Of a stretch of 64,000 nt of DNA, positions 26,672 to 36,799 are shown in pieces; within the stretch, counting starts at the first letter, position 1, and each line of letters starts with the position of its first letter. Origin of the DNA: Sphingomonas sp. KRR8 (GTDB lineage Bacteria > Pseudomonadota > Alphaproteobacteria > Sphingomonadales > Sphingomonadaceae); assembly GCF_023559245.1 (NCBI RefSeq), contig NZ_CP097462.1, forward strand, positions 1,240,001 to 1,304,000, read 5' to 3'. The notes under the pieces are model-generated. The model worked only from the letters and a program-made list of their open reading frames with translations. It searched no databases and had not been told where the DNA came from. The translations under genes and the position numbers were made by a program.

Positions 26672-26757
26672 GGACTTGCCCCTTCACCGGGATTCACCCG
26701 GTCCTGTAGAACGGAGGTTAATAGCGTTCAGCAGACGATAAGGACTGGGGGCCGATA
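26672..26757. promoter_or_regulatory. Divergent dapA / lytic transglycosylase intergenic region
   Basis: These 86 bp hold a perfect 6-bp inverted repeat (ACCGGG-ATTCA-CCCGGT, 26686-26702) lying just upstream of the dapA ribosome site, and GGAGGTTAATAG near 26712. Promoters for both genes must lie here; I cannot place them securely. Confidence 0.35.
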
Positions 26758-28737
26758 ATGTCCAGCATGAGACGAATGGGCCTTGCACTGACTGGTATGC
26801 TGGCGTCGGCGGCGATTGCCGGTTCCTCGCAGCTTCTGGTTCCGGTCCAGCAGGCGCCGGTCGTGTCGCCCGCGGCATACTCCTATGCCGGCGACGTCAA
26901 CGGTGCGATCAGCGACTGGCGCCGCCTGCGGCAGTCCAGCGGCTATGCATTCGCAGATTATGCCCGCTTCCTGCTCGCCAACCCCGGCTGGCCCGGCGAA
27001 ACAACCATGCGCCGCGCCGCGGAGAAGCAGATGCGCCCCGGCGAAGATGCCGCCACCGTTGTCGCTTTCTTCCGCACCGACAAGCCGACCACCGGCAACG
27101 GCTGGGCTCGCCTGGCCGAAAGCTTGGCTGCGCAGGGCCGTTCCGCCGAAGCCCTCTCCGCCGCTCGCGAAGCCTGGGCGGGTTCCGATCTCGGCAGCAC
27201 TGACGAAATGTCGCTTTACCAGCGCTTCGGCAGCCAGTTCACCGCGGCCGACATGGATCGCCGGATCGATCGCCTGCTGCTGGAGAAGGATGCGACCAAC
27301 GCGCAGCGGCTCCTCGTCTCCGCCAGCGCTGCGCGCCGGCCCGCTTTCGCTGCCCGCGTGGCGATGCTTCAACGCTCGCCCGACACGGAGCTGCTCTACA
27401 ATCAGGTGATGGGCCAGGTCACCAGCGACGCTGGCCTCATGCAGGATCGCGCCCGCTACTTGCGCGATGCGGGCTGGGACCCCGCCTTCAGGCAGCTGCT
27501 TGCCCGTCCGCACCAGTTCACCACTCGGCCCGTCGACGCCGAGAAGTGGTATGAGCTGCTGCTCTCGGCAGCCCAGGGCGCCGCGCGCGATCGCCAGTTC
27601 ACCACTGCTTACAACATCGCCCGGCAGGTCGACGACGCTCTCCCCGCCGGTGCCCAGCTCGCGCTTCAGGCCTATGGCGTCCGGGACGATTATACATCGC
27701 TGACATGGCTGGCCGGCGTCAGCGCTCTGCGCGGCATGAACCGGCCCGCCGACGCGGTGCCGATGTTCGATCGCTATTCGCAGGGCGGACGCTCGCTCCA
27801 GGTCGTCTCCAAGGGCGCTTATTGGGCGGGTCGCGCCGCTGCCCAAGCGGGCCAGTACGCACAGGCCACCTCCTACTTCAGCCGCGCCGCCGCCTATCCG
27901 GAACTGTTCTACGGGCAGCTCGCGCTGGAACGCCTCGGCCGCCAGGTGCCGGTTCCGGCCACTTCTCTCGCCTATCCCACTCCGCTTCAGCGGCAGGCCT
28001 TCCAATCGCGGCGGCTAGTCCGCGCATTGCAGGCGCTCGATGCCGGGGGATACCGCCAGGAAGCCGCGCTGTTCGTCCGGGCGATCAGCGAATCGGTTCA
28101 CTCCGACTCCGACCGCCAGCTCGCCATCGAGCTAGGCAACCAGATCGGCCGGCCCGATCTGGCCGTGTGGACCGTGCGCTCGGCCCGTAACGACGGCAGC
28201 GCCTTCTATAATCGCCTCGGCTATCCGACGGTCAGCCACGCCATCGCGGACCCCAGCCTGTGGAGCCTCGCCCACGGCATCGCCCGCCAGGAAAGCTCGT
28301 TCGATCGCTCGGCGGTGAGCGGCGCCGGCGCACGGGGCTTGATGCAGTTGATGCCGGGCACCGCGGCCGAACAGGCTGGCAAGCTCGGTTATGGTTATGA
28401 TGGCGGCCGACTCACCAGCGACCCGGCCTATAACGTCATGCTCGGATCGGCCTACTTCCGCCGGCTGGTCGACCGGTGGGGCGGCAACTATCCGCTGGCG
28501 ATCGCCAGTTACAACGCCGGATCAGGCAATGTCGCCAAGTGGATCGCCAACAACGGCGACCCGCGCCGCCCCGGCGGCGACATCGTCGCGTGGATCGAGG
28601 ACATCCCCTTCACCGAAACCCGCGGCTACGTGCAACGCGTGCTGGAGAATACGGTGGTCTACGACCGCCTGAACCCGCAACCGGCGAACCAGCCGCGTTA
28701 CCTCAGCTACTTCCTCGGCAAGGATCGTCTCGGCTAA
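26758..28737 (+). CDS. Soluble lytic murein transglycosylase (Slt70-like)
   Basis: The 659-residue periplasmic enzyme would cleave glycan strands to 1,6-anhydromuramoyl products. A signal peptide (about 1-22) precedes a long alpha-superhelical, TPR-like region (about 35-480), and the SLT catalytic domain is C-terminal (about 490-640) with E512 in RQESSFDRSAVSGAGARGLMQLMPGTA and the AIASYNAGSGNVAKW segment. It would supply substrate for the amidase at 4358-5041. It ends 9 nt before greB. Confidence 0.93.
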   Translation: MSSMRRMGLALTGMLASAAIAGSSQLLVPVQQAPVVSPAAYSYAGDVNGAISDWRRLRQSSGYAFADYARFLLANPGWPGETTMRRAAEKQMRPGEDAATVVAFFRTDKPTTGNGWARLAESLAAQGRSAEALSAAREAWAGSDLGSTDEMSLYQRFGSQFTAADMDRRIDRLLLEKDATNAQRLLVSASAARRPAFAARVAMLQRSPDTELLYNQVMGQVTSDAGLMQDRARYLRDAGWDPAFRQLLARPHQFTTRPVDAEKWYELLLSAAQGAARDRQFTTAYNIARQVDDALPAGAQLALQAYGVRDDYTSLTWLAGVSALRGMNRPADAVPMFDRYSQGGRSLQVVSKGAYWAGRAAAQAGQYAQATSYFSRAAAYPELFYGQLALERLGRQVPVPATSLAYPTPLQRQAFQSRRLVRALQALDAGGYRQEAALFVRAISESVHSDSDRQLAIELGNQIGRPDLAVWTVRSARNDGSAFYNRLGYPTVSHAIADPSLWSLAHGIARQESSFDRSAVSGAGARGLMQLMPGTAAEQAGKLGYGYDGGRLTSDPAYNVMLGSAYFRRLVDRWGGNYPLAIASYNAGSGNVAKWIANNGDPRRPGGDIVAWIEDIPFTETRGYVQRVLENTVVYDRLNPQPANQPRYLSYFLGKDRLG

Positions 28738-28746
28738 GACTCCCGG

Positions 28747-29226
28747 ATGGGAGATCGCTTCATCACGCCGCAGGGCTTCGCGGCTATCCGCGCCGAGTAT
28801 GACCAGCTGTTCGGGACCGAACGGCCCAAACTCGTCGAGGTGATCAGCTGGGCAGCCGGCAATGGCGACCGTTCGGAGAACGGCGACTACATCTACGGCC
28901 GCAAGCGCCTGCGGGAAATCGACCGGCGGCTCGGCTATCTCGCCAAGGTGATGAAGACCGCCAAGGTCGTCGACCCGGCAAGGCAGGGCGACCAGGGACA
29001 GGTCCGCTTCGGAGCCACCGTCGAACTCGCCGACGAGGACGACGCACGGCGCACCCTCACCCTGGTCGGTGACGACGAAGCCGACGCCGCCGCCGGCCGG
29101 ATCAGCTGGCACTCACCGATCGCGCGCGCCCTGGTTGGGGCGAAGGTCGGCGACGAGCGGGTCGTGCGCCTGCCCGCCGGCGAGAAGAGCTACGAGGTAA
29201 CCGCGATCAGCTACCCCGGCACCTAG
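28747..29226 (+). CDS. greB: Transcription elongation factor GreB
   Basis: The 159-residue factor reactivates backtracked RNA polymerase by stimulating transcript cleavage. The N-terminal coiled coil carries the acidic tip ([20 protein letters not shown]), and the C-terminal FKBP-like domain has [30 protein letters not shown] sequence ending 6 nt upstream of the ATG, which includes the transglycosylase stop codon, may be an internal promoter. The stop codon overlaps that of convergent aspS. Confidence 0.94.
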   Translation: MGDRFITPQGFAAIRAEYDQLFGTERPKLVEVISWAAGNGDRSENGDYIYGRKRLREIDRRLGYLAKVMKTAKVVDPARQGDQGQVRFGATVELADEDDARRTLTLVGDDEADAAAGRISWHSPIARALVGAKVGDERVVRLPAGEKSYEVTAISYPGT

Positions 29227-31013
29227 CCGATCGGCTGCGCTGCATTCTCCCCCACGACCCGGATCGACAGCTCGCGCAGCTGCTTCATGGTCACCGGTGC
29301 CGGGGCGTTCATCATCAGGTCCTCGGCCTTCTGGTTCATTGGGAAGACCACCACCTCGCGGATGTTGGGTTCGCCCGCCAGCAGCATGACGATGCGGTCA
29401 ATGCCCGGCGCTGACCCGCCGTGCGGCGGCGCGCCATATTTGAAGGCGTTGATCATGCCCGAGAAGTTCTCGTCCACCTGCTGCTGGGTGTAGCCGGCGA
29501 TCTCGAACGCCTTGTACATGATGTCCGGGCGATGGTTCCGGATCGCGCCGCTCGACAGCTCCACCCCGTTGCAGACGATGTCATACTGCCACGCCAGAAT
29601 GTCGAGCGGATCCTTGGTCTCCAGTGCCTCCAGCTCGCCCTGCGGCATGGAGAAGGGGTTGTGGCTGAAGTCGACCTTCTTGGCCTCTTCGTCATATTCG
29701 AACATCGGGAAGTCGACGATCCAGCAGAATTCAAAGCGGTTCTCGTCGATGAGGCCGAGCTGCTGCCCAACCCGCGTCCGCGCAAGGCCGGCGAGCTTGG
29801 CTGCCTCGGCTTCCTTGCCCGCCGCGAAGAAGATGCCGTCGTCCGGCCCAAGGCCCAGCTCGTCCGCCAGCCGGTCCATGCCTTCGGTGCCGTGGTTCTT
29901 GGCGATGGGCCCGCCCCACTCGCCGCCCTTCCGGGTGGCGTAGCCGAGCCCGGCGAAGCCTTCGCCGCGCGCCCACTCGTTCATGTCATCGAAGAACTTG
30001 CGGCTCTTGTCGGCCGTGTTCGGCGCCGGAATGGCGCGGACGAAACCGCCACCATCGACGATCTTCGAGAACAGTCCGAAGCCTGAGCCGACGAAGTGCG
30101 ATCCGACGTCGCTGATGATCAGCGGGTTCCTGAGGTCCGGTTTATCGTTGCCATACTTCAGCATCGACTCGCGGTAAGGAATGCGCGGGAAAGCCCCTTC
30201 GGTGACGCTGCGGCCATCCGCGAACTCACGGAACACGCCCGCAAGCACCGGCTCGATCGCGTTGAACACGTCATCCTGCGTGACGAAGCTCATCTCGAAG
30301 TCGAGCTGATAGAACTCGCCCGGGCTCCGGTCGGCCCGCGCGTCCTCGTCGCGGAAGCAGGGCGCGATCTGGAAGTAACGGTCGAAGCCTGCCACCATCA
30401 GCAGCTGCTTGAACATCTGCGGCGCCTGCGGAAGCGCGTAGAACTTGCCCGGATGCACCCGGCTCGGCACCAGATAGTCGCGTGCGCCCTCGGGGCTGCT
30501 GGCGGTCAGGATCGGGGTCTGGAATTCGGTGAAGCCCTGCTCGACCATCCGCCGGCGGATCGACGCAATCACGTTCGAACGCAGCAGGATGTTGGCGTGC
30601 AGCCGCTCACGGCGCAGATCGAGATAGCGGTACTTGAGGCGGATATCCTCCGGATATTCCTGCTCGCCCGCCACCGGCAGCGGCAGCTCGGCCGCCGCGC
30701 TCTGCACCGTCACACTACGTGCGAATACCTCGATGTCCCCGGTCGGCAGGTTGGCATTGGTCGTACCCGGCGCGCGGTTCTTGACCAGCCCGTCGATGGT
30801 GACCACCGACTCCACCCGCAACCGCTCCAGGATCGGCAGCGCGGGGCTGTCGCTGTCGGCCACCACCTGGGTCATGCCGTAATGATCGCGCAGGTCGACG
30901 AACAGCACGCCGCCATGATCGCGCTTGCGGTGGACCCAGCCCGACAGGCGAACTTCCTCGCCGACGTTTTCGGCGCGAAGCTGGCCGCAGCTGTGGGTGC
31001 GATAGGCGTGCAT
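29223..31013 (-). CDS. aspS: Aspartate-tRNA ligase
   Basis: The 596-residue class II synthetase has the N-terminal OB fold ([23 protein letters not shown]), motif 2 ([24 protein letters not shown]), the bacterial insertion domain, and motif 3 ([20 protein letters not shown]). It charges tRNA-Asp; whether it also charges tRNA-Asn cannot be told here. Two in-frame ATGs (31019 and 31013) exist. The second is preferred because GTGAG lies 9 nt before it. A longer upstream extension has no family counterpart. Confidence 0.95.
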   Translation of the reverse strand: MHAYRTHSCGQLRAENVGEEVRLSGWVHRKRDHGGVLFVDLRDHYGMTQVVADSDSPALPILERLRVESVVTIDGLVKNRAPGTTNANLPTGDIEVFARSVTVQSAAAELPLPVAGEQEYPEDIRLKYRYLDLRRERLHANILLRSNVIASIRRRMVEQGFTEFQTPILTASSPEGARDYLVPSRVHPGKFYALPQAPQMFKQLLMVAGFDRYFQIAPCFRDEDARADRSPGEFYQLDFEMSFVTQDDVFNAIEPVLAGVFREFADGRSVTEGAFPRIPYRESMLKYGNDKPDLRNPLIISDVGSHFVGSGFGLFSKIVDGGGFVRAIPAPNTADKSRKFFDDMNEWARGEGFAGLGYATRKGGEWGGPIAKNHGTEGMDRLADELGLGPDDGIFFAAGKEAEAAKLAGLARTRVGQQLGLIDENRFEFCWIVDFPMFEYDEEAKKVDFSHNPFSMPQGELEALETKDPLDILAWQYDIVCNGVELSSGAIRNHRPDIMYKAFEIAGYTQQQVDENFSGMINAFKYGAPPHGGSAPGIDRIVMLLAGEPNIREVVVFPMNQKAEDLMMNAPAPVTMKQLRELSIRVVGENAAQPIG

Positions 31014-31080
31014 GGTCATTGGCTCACTGTGTCGGAAAGGCCCGGGAAAAGCGGGCCGCGCTTCCCCTTCCGTCTTCGCT

Positions 31081-31109
31081 TTGTCAACCCGCGCGCACCC
31101 GGCTAGAGC
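31081..31109 (+). promoter_or_regulatory. Promoter of rnd
   Basis: TTGTCA (31081-31086) and GCTAGAGC (31102-31109) are spaced by 15 nt and match the alphaproteobacterial housekeeping consensus. The -10 ends 9 nt before the rnd ATG, so the 5' leader would be only a few nucleotides. Confidence 0.55.
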
Positions 31110-31118
31110 GGCCACAAC

Positions 31119-32297
31119 ATGCAGATTCATCCACTTATCACCGACAGCGCCAGCCTCGCCGCCCTGATTGAGCGCCTCGCGACCCACGACTTCGTCGCTG
31201 TCGATACCGAGTTCATGCGAGAGAACAGCTACTGGCCCGACCTCTGCCTGCTGCAGATCGCCTCCCCGGAGGAAGCCGCCGCGATCGATCCGAAGGCCGA
31301 CGGCCTTGACCTCCAGCCGCTGTGGGACCTGCTGGTCCACAATGAAGACGTGCTGAAAGTCTTCCACGCCGGCGGTCAGGACGTCGAAATCGTCGTCAAC
31401 ATGACGGGCAAGGTGCCTCACCCGCTGTTCGACACCCAGGTTGCCGCCATGGCGCTAGGCTATGGCGAGCAGGTCGGCTATTCGAACCTCATTGAATCCA
31501 TGCTCGGCCACACGCTCGACAAGGGTGCGCGCTTCACCGACTGGAGTCGCCGCCCGCTCGACAAGCGCCAGATCGATTATGCCATCGGCGACGTCACCCA
31601 CCTCGCCACCATTTTCCCCAAGATGGTCGCCAAGCTGCGCCGCACCAACCGCGGCCAATGGCTTGACGAGGAAATGGAGCGCCTGGCCGACCTCTCCTCC
31701 TTTGTCTTCGCGCCCGAAGAAGCGTGGAAGCGCCTCAAGCTGCCGAGCCGCAACCCCGTCGTGCTCGGCCGCCTGAAGGCGATCGCCGCCTGGCGCGAGG
31801 TGGAAGCCCGGGGCAAGAACCTGCCGCGCGGCCGGATCATCAAGGACGACACGCTCAACGAGCTTGCCGCCCATCCGCCTCGGACGCAGGACGACCTCGG
31901 CAAGGTTCGCGGGCTGTCCGCCGGATGGCGCAACAACGACATCGGCGCGCGGCTGATGAACGCCATCACGACCGCCAAGCCGCTCGAGCCCGACGAGCTG
32001 CCGGACCGTGAACCGCGCCGGCCAGGCCTCACCAAGGACGCGGCGCTGGTCAGTGACCTCTTGAAGCTGCTGCTCAAGATCCGTGCGAAGGAAGCTGGCG
32101 TGGCGCCCAAGCTGATTGCCCGCTCTGATGAGCTGGAGGCGCTGGCCGCCGGCGTTCGGAAGGACCTCGCCATCCTCTCCGGCTGGCGGTTCGAGGAGTT
32201 CGGGCGCGACGCGCTGGACCTCGTCGAGGGTCGGCTCGCCTTCGCCACCGAGAATGGCAAACTGAAGATGACCCGTACGCTGGAGACCGCCGAATGA
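31119..32297 (+). CDS. rnd: Ribonuclease D
   Basis: The 392-residue 3'-5' exoribonuclease trims stable-RNA precursors. The DEDD exonuclease domain has D29 and E31 ([12 protein letters not shown]), a third acidic residue in [12 protein letters not shown], and the ExoIII Y/D pair in [10 protein letters not shown]. An HRDC domain follows (about 205-285). It diverges from aspS and overlaps the next gene by 4 nt. Confidence 0.95.
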   Translation: MQIHPLITDSASLAALIERLATHDFVAVDTEFMRENSYWPDLCLLQIASPEEAAAIDPKADGLDLQPLWDLLVHNEDVLKVFHAGGQDVEIVVNMTGKVPHPLFDTQVAAMALGYGEQVGYSNLIESMLGHTLDKGARFTDWSRRPLDKRQIDYAIGDVTHLATIFPKMVAKLRRTNRGQWLDEEMERLADLSSFVFAPEEAWKRLKLPSRNPVVLGRLKAIAAWREVEARGKNLPRGRIIKDDTLNELAAHPPRTQDDLGKVRGLSAGWRNNDIGARLMNAITTAKPLEPDELPDREPRRPGLTKDAALVSDLLKLLLKIRAKEAGVAPKLIARSDELEALAAGVRKDLAILSGWRFEEFGRDALDLVEGRLAFATENGKLKMTRTLETAE

Positions 32298-32581
32298 CCC
32301 GTCTCACGCCGCTTGTCGCCACCGGGGCGCTGCTGCTCGTCGGTTGCGCCACCCTGGGAAAGCCCGCCGCGCCGCAGCCGGTTTGCTCGGCCGACGAGCT
32401 TACCGATTACATCGGCAAGCCCGCCACCGCGAAGCTGGGCGAGGACATCATGCAGGCGTCCGGCGCCAAGATCCTGCAGTGGATCCAGCCCGGCCAGATG
32501 GTCACCATGGATTTCCGCGCCGACCGGCTGCGCGTCCGCCTCGGTCCCGATAACAAGGTAGCGTCCGCAAACTGCGGTTAG
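32294..32581 (+). CDS. I78-family peptidase-inhibitor lipoprotein
   Basis: The 95-residue protein is a predicted lipoprotein (LLLVGC, C18). Its mature part matches the Inhibitor_I78 family: cysteine near the start (VCSADELTDYIGK), the segment QWIQPGQMVTMDFRADRLRVRLG, and a C-terminal cysteine, which can pair. The family resembles potato-type serine-protease inhibitors. Its ATG overlaps the rnd stop codon (ATGA), and its own stop overlaps that of convergent ppx. A periplasmic role is inferred. Confidence 0.85.
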   Translation: MTRLTPLVATGALLLVGCATLGKPAAPQPVCSADELTDYIGKPATAKLGEDIMQASGAKILQWIQPGQMVTMDFRADRLRVRLGPDNKVASANCG

Positions 32582-34035
32582 GCGAGCTCCAGCACCGGAT
32601 CGAGGCCGACCATGGCGGCCAGCGCCCGAAACCGCTTGCGCACCGCGTCCGAGTAAAGGCTCGAGTCGCTTCTCTTCAGCGTCAGTACCAAATGCCCCTC
32701 GCTGGCGCTGATCCTGGCGCGCTTCAGCAGGCTTGCCGTCCCGCCACTCAGCCGCTGGGCGAGGCGGATCGCGGCGCCCCAGCGGTCCGCATGTTCCAGC
32801 ACGCGTTCCTCGACCAGCTCGCAAAGAGCCGCGTCAAATATTTCGCCGCCGAACGCGCTGTTGAGGGTCCGGCCAAGGACCGTCCGTCCTTCCGCGTCGA
32901 TGCCGACCCAATTTCCATGCAGCCCCATGTCCACGGCCCATTCAGCGCGGAAATCGGGATGGGCATTCCAGGCCACGTCGGCGAGCAGGCAAGCCGCCAG
33001 CCGCAGCCGTGCCGCGACCTCGCTGTCGTCCGGGAACAGTGGCGCGATCCAGCGGTCGAGCAACGCTCCATGATCACCGAAGCGTCCAAGCCGCGCGCCG
33101 ACCTCAAGCGCCGCCACAAGCAACGGGTCCTCGCCCCGCTGAGCCGGCGCGAGGTCGTCGTAGAGGATGCCTTCACGAAGGCCGAAGGCGCTGGTCACCA
33201 CCCGCGCCGGCTGCAGCACCCGGCAGGCCGCGTCGAGCACCGCCGCGGCCGCCGGCAAGGTCTGCAGGCGTGAGGTGGACACCCCGACCCGGGCCCGCAG
33301 CACGTCGATTGGCGTAGAGCGCACCAGGTTGCGCAGGTCGCGCACCCGCTGCGGCGTCATCCCATGCTGGTGAACGATCGGCAGGGGATGCTCGGACAGC
33401 TTGAGATCAAGCTGCGCGAACGCCCGGAACGACCCGCCAACGAGGTACAGATTGCGTCCCCGCGCCGCTTCGGCGATCGCCTGTGGAACACCGCGCTTCA
33501 AGGTGGTGACGATCGCCCGCGCGCTCGCCTTGTCTCCGAGCCGAAGCACACCGATCGGGAGCGACACACCGATTCCCGGCGTACCGTCCGCGATCGGCGT
33601 CAGCTCGAGGCTGCCGCCGCCAAGGTCAGCAACGACCCCGCGCGCCTGCGGAATGGCCGAGATGACCCCCAGGGCCGAAAGCCGCGCCTCCTCCTCGCCC
33701 GGGATGACCTTGGGCTCGATGCCGGCCTTCTTGGCCCGCGCCAGGAACACGCCGGAGTTGCTGGCGTCGCGCACGGCGGCGGTCGCCACCGCGTGCACCT
33801 TGACCAGCTTCATCTCCTTGGCGAGCAGCCGGAAGCGGGCCAGCGCCTCGATCGCGGCGTCCATCGCCCCCTCGCCAAGCTCACCCGTCTCCGCAAGGCC
33901 GCGCCCCAGACCCGCCATGACCTTCTCGTTGAACAGCATGGACGGGACCCGCTCGGAGCCGCCGTACGCGACGAAACGGACGCTGTTCGACCCGATGTCG
34001 ATGATGCCCACCGGGCCGAAGGTCGACAGCGGCAT
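32578..34035 (-). CDS. ppx: Exopolyphosphatase / pppGpp phosphatase family (Ppx/GppA)
   Basis: The 485-residue protein has the actin-like ATPase fold of Ppx/GppA: phosphate-1 loop GIIDIGSNSVRFVAYGG, catalytic glutamate in VIPGEEEARLSALG and phosphate-2 loop VADLGGGSLEL. The C-terminal half (about 310-485) is the HD-like helical region. It would degrade polyphosphate or pppGpp. Its start overlaps the ppk stop codon by 1 nt, pairing synthesis with breakdown. Confidence 0.93.
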   Translation of the reverse strand: MPLSTFGPVGIIDIGSNSVRFVAYGGSERVPSMLFNEKVMAGLGRGLAETGELGEGAMDAAIEALARFRLLAKEMKLVKVHAVATAAVRDASNSGVFLARAKKAGIEPKVIPGEEEARLSALGVISAIPQARGVVADLGGGSLELTPIADGTPGIGVSLPIGVLRLGDKASARAIVTTLKRGVPQAIAEAARGRNLYLVGGSFRAFAQLDLKLSEHPLPIVHQHGMTPQRVRDLRNLVRSTPIDVLRARVGVSTSRLQTLPAAAAVLDAACRVLQPARVVTSAFGLREGILYDDLAPAQRGEDPLLVAALEVGARLGRFGDHGALLDRWIAPLFPDDSEVAARLRLAACLLADVAWNAHPDFRAEWAVDMGLHGNWVGIDAEGRTVLGRTLNSAFGGEIFDAALCELVEERVLEHADRWGAAIRLAQRLSGGTASLLKRARISASEGHLVLTLKRSDSSLYSDAVRKRFRALAAMVGLDPVLELA

Positions 34036-36179
34036 CAGCCCCCCTGATCCAGCCGCAGCTTGGGCACCTTGCGGCCCTCCAGCGCATGGCCGCGGCCCGA
34101 TAGCGAAGGATTCGTCATGAAATAGGTGTGGAGGTTGAAGGCCTTCCGCCCCGGCTTGACCCGCGTGTACTTGCCGCTCGCATCAAGCGTCCAGCTCTGC
34201 TCATTGTCGATCAGATTCGCGACCATCACCTGGTCGAGGACCTGCGCGTGCACCGTCGCATTCTCCAGTGGCACCGCCACCTCCACCCGCCGGTCGAGGT
34301 TGCGCGGCATCCAGTCGGCCGAGGAGATGTAGACCCTCGCCTTGCGATGGGGCAGTCGAGCGCCATTCGCGAACGCCCAGATCCGGCTGTGCTCCAGGAA
34401 GCGGCCGATGATCGACTTGACCCGGATGTTCTCCGACAAGCCGGACACTCCGGGTCGCAGGCAGCAGATACCGCGCACGATGAGGTCGATGCTGACGCCC
34501 GCCTGGCTTGCCTCATACAGGCGGTCGATGATGCGCGGGTCGACCAGGCTGTTCATCTTGGCCCAGATCGCCGCCGGCTTGCCCGCCTGCGCATTGGCGA
34601 TCTCGGTGCCGATCAGGCCGTCCAGCTTTTCGCGCAGGCCGCGCGGGCTCAGCGACAGCAGCTCCAGTCCCTTAGGCGCAACATAGCCCGAGATGAAGTT
34701 GAACAACTTGCCCGCGTCGCGCGCGGCCCGGCGGCTGGCGGTGAAGAAACTGAGGTCGGTGTACACCCGCGCGGTCACCGGGTGATAATTGCCCGTCCCG
34801 AAATGGCAGTAGGTTCGGAACAGGCCGCCTTCGCGCCGCACCACCATCGACACCTTGGCGTGCGTCTTCCACTCGACGAAGCCATAGACCACCTGAACGC
34901 CGGCCCGCTCCAGCCGCGACGCCCACAACAGGTTCTGCTCTTCCTCGAAGCGGGCCTTGAGCTCGACCACCGCTGTCACCGACTTCCCCGCTTCGGCCGC
35001 CGCCACCAGCGCGTCGATGATGGCCGACTGCTTGCCTGCCCGGTACAGCGTCTGCTTGATCGCCACCACGTCCGGGTCGGCCGCCGCCTGGCGCAGGAAA
35101 GCGACGACCACGTCGAAGCTTTCGTAGGGGTGATGGACGACGAGATCCTTGGCCCGGATCGCCGCGAAGCAGTCGCCGCCATGCTCCTGGATGCGTTCAG
35201 GCAGGCGTGGGACATAGGGCTCGAACTTGAGTTCCGGCCGGTCCAGGTTGACCAGCGCCTCCAGATCGGTGACGCCGATGAAGCCGCTGCTCTCCGCGAT
35301 GATCGCGTGCTCGGCCTTCAGCCCTGCGCGAACGATGTCCTCCAGGTCCGTCGGCGTCCCCGAAGAGAATTCCAGCCGGATCACCCGCCCGCGTCGCCGC
35401 TCCTTGATCGCCGAGCGGAAGGTGCGGACGAGGTCCTCGGCATCCTCCTCGATCTCGATGTCGGTGTCGCGCAGCACCCGGAAAGCGCCGGCCCCGACCA
35501 GCACGAAGCCCGGGAACAGCAGGTCGAGGTGCGCTCCCACCGCGTCGTCAATCGCGATCAGCCGCATCCGTTTGCCCGGCAACCGGATGAAGCGCGGGAC
35601 CGAGGCGGGGATCATCACCACCTCGTTGACGGGTTCTCCATCGGCCGTGTCGATCATCGAGAAGGCCAGGCTGAACCCGAGGTTGGGAATGAACGGGAAC
35701 GGGTGCGAAGGATCAATCGCCTGCGGTGTCAGGACCGGGAAGATCTGCTCGCGCAGATAATTGCGCAGATGCTCGTGCTCATCCTCGGTGAGGTCCGCCG
35801 GCGCCACCGCCTCGACCTTCTCCTTGGCCAGAAGGCCGCGCAGTTCCAGCCAGGTCCTTTGCTGCTCTGCGACAAGCGAATCCGCCTCGACCCGAACCAT
35901 TTCGAGCTGCGCGCTGGCGGTCAGCCCGTCATAGCTCAGCTGCTCCACCCCTTCGAGCTGCTGCTCCTTGAGCCCCGCCACGCGAACCGAGAAGAATTCG
36001 TCGAGGTTGGAGCCGCTGATCGAGAGGAACCGCAGCCGCTCCAGCAGGGGGTGGCTCGGATTGGCCGCTTCCTCTAGCACCCGGCGATTGAACGCGAGCC
36101 AGCTAAGCTCGCGGTTGAAGTAGCGGCGCTCCTTCACCGGCGGGGGCGGTTCGACCGCGATCTCGGCCAGGGCGTTCAC
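34035..36179 (-). CDS. ppk1: Polyphosphate kinase 1
   Basis: The 714-residue enzyme reversibly transfers the ATP gamma-phosphate onto polyphosphate chains. The N-terminal domain starts RYFNRELSWLAFNRRVLEEA. The catalytic histidines are recognisable in GTGNYHPVTARVYTDLS and LEHSRIWAFANG. A GTG start overlaps the hdaA stop codon by 4 nt. It sits in a minus-strand operon with hdaA upstream and ppx downstream, an arrangement common in alphaproteobacteria. Confidence 0.96.
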   Translation of the reverse strand: MNALAEIAVEPPPPVKERRYFNRELSWLAFNRRVLEEAANPSHPLLERLRFLSISGSNLDEFFSVRVAGLKEQQLEGVEQLSYDGLTASAQLEMVRVEADSLVAEQQRTWLELRGLLAKEKVEAVAPADLTEDEHEHLRNYLREQIFPVLTPQAIDPSHPFPFIPNLGFSLAFSMIDTADGEPVNEVVMIPASVPRFIRLPGKRMRLIAIDDAVGAHLDLLFPGFVLVGAGAFRVLRDTDIEIEEDAEDLVRTFRSAIKERRRGRVIRLEFSSGTPTDLEDIVRAGLKAEHAIIAESSGFIGVTDLEALVNLDRPELKFEPYVPRLPERIQEHGGDCFAAIRAKDLVVHHPYESFDVVVAFLRQAAADPDVVAIKQTLYRAGKQSAIIDALVAAAEAGKSVTAVVELKARFEEEQNLLWASRLERAGVQVVYGFVEWKTHAKVSMVVRREGGLFRTYCHFGTGNYHPVTARVYTDLSFFTASRRAARDAGKLFNFISGYVAPKGLELLSLSPRGLREKLDGLIGTEIANAQAGKPAAIWAKMNSLVDPRIIDRLYEASQAGVSIDLIVRGICCLRPGVSGLSENIRVKSIIGRFLEHSRIWAFANGARLPHRKARVYISSADWMPRNLDRRVEVAVPLENATVHAQVLDQVMVANLIDNEQSWTLDASGKYTRVKPGRKAFNLHTYFMTNPSLSGRGHALEGRKVPKLRLDQGG

Positions 36180-36799
36180 TGCGCCGCTCCGTCGATCAGG
36201 CCCGCGCTGACCAGCGCCCGCCGCACCGTGGGAATGCTCAGCCGCGCACGCTCAGCGATGGCGAACCGGTCGATCGCCTCCACCACCCGCTCGGCGGTCC
36301 AATAATCGCGCGCGACCCGCATCACCACGTAACGCAGCGCCTCGGTCGGAAGATGCAGCCCGCGATCGGCGAACAGCCGCTGGATCAGCGCCGCGAAAAG
36401 CGCATCATCGGGCGGCTGGATTGCAATGACGGGGGTGACGGCCAGCCTTGTTCGAAGATCGGGCAGGCTCGGCTCCCATGCTGGCGGCGCCGAGTCCGCG
36501 ACCAGCACCAGCGGCCGCCCGCTCTCCTGCGCCTGGTTCCACGCGTGGAACAGCGCTTCCTCGTCATGCCGCTGCGCATCGTCGAACAGCCGCCCGCCCA
36601 CCCGCGCGACGAAGCTTCGGGCAAGCAGCGAACGGCCCGAACGGCGCGGTCCGGTCAGGATCGTGGCCCTCACCGGCCACATGCTCCAGCGCTGAAAATG
36701 GTCAAACGCCGCCTGGTTGGGCTCACCGACGATGAACCGGCTGTCGTCGCTTCCTGGCGGCCAGTCGAGCGGAAGCGCGATCTGGTCGGCCGCGCGCAT
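36176..36799 (-). CDS. hdaA: DnaA regulatory inactivator homologue HdaA
   Basis: The 207-residue AAA+ protein resembles the DnaA ATPase domain and would promote ATP hydrolysis on DnaA while bound to the sliding clamp. The N terminus has a clamp-binding motif (QIALPLDW, Q6-L11). The Walker A loop reads GPRRSGRS (50-57), with arginine R56 in place of the usual lysine. The arginine-finger/sensor region RVARDYWTAERVVEAIDRFA is present. The start overlaps the upstream stop codon by 1 nt. Function is inferred from motif and position next to ppk. Confidence 0.85.
   Translation of the reverse strand: MRAADQIALPLDWPPGSDDSRFIVGEPNQAAFDHFQRWSMWPVRATILTGPRRSGRSLLARSFVARVGGRLFDDAQRHDEEALFHAWNQAQESGRPLVLVADSAPPAWEPSLPDLRTRLAVTPVIAIQPPDDALFAALIQRLFADRGLHLPTEALRYVVMRVARDYWTAERVVEAIDRFAIAERARLSIPTVRRALVSAGLIDGAAQ

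Noticed and set aside
31014..31421. N-terminal extension of aspS
   Set aside because: It is antisense to the start of rnd and has no counterpart in aspartate-tRNA ligases.
34128..36077. Long plus-strand frame opposite ppk
   Set aside because: It is antisense to a canonical polyphosphate kinase, and the product has no recognisable motif.
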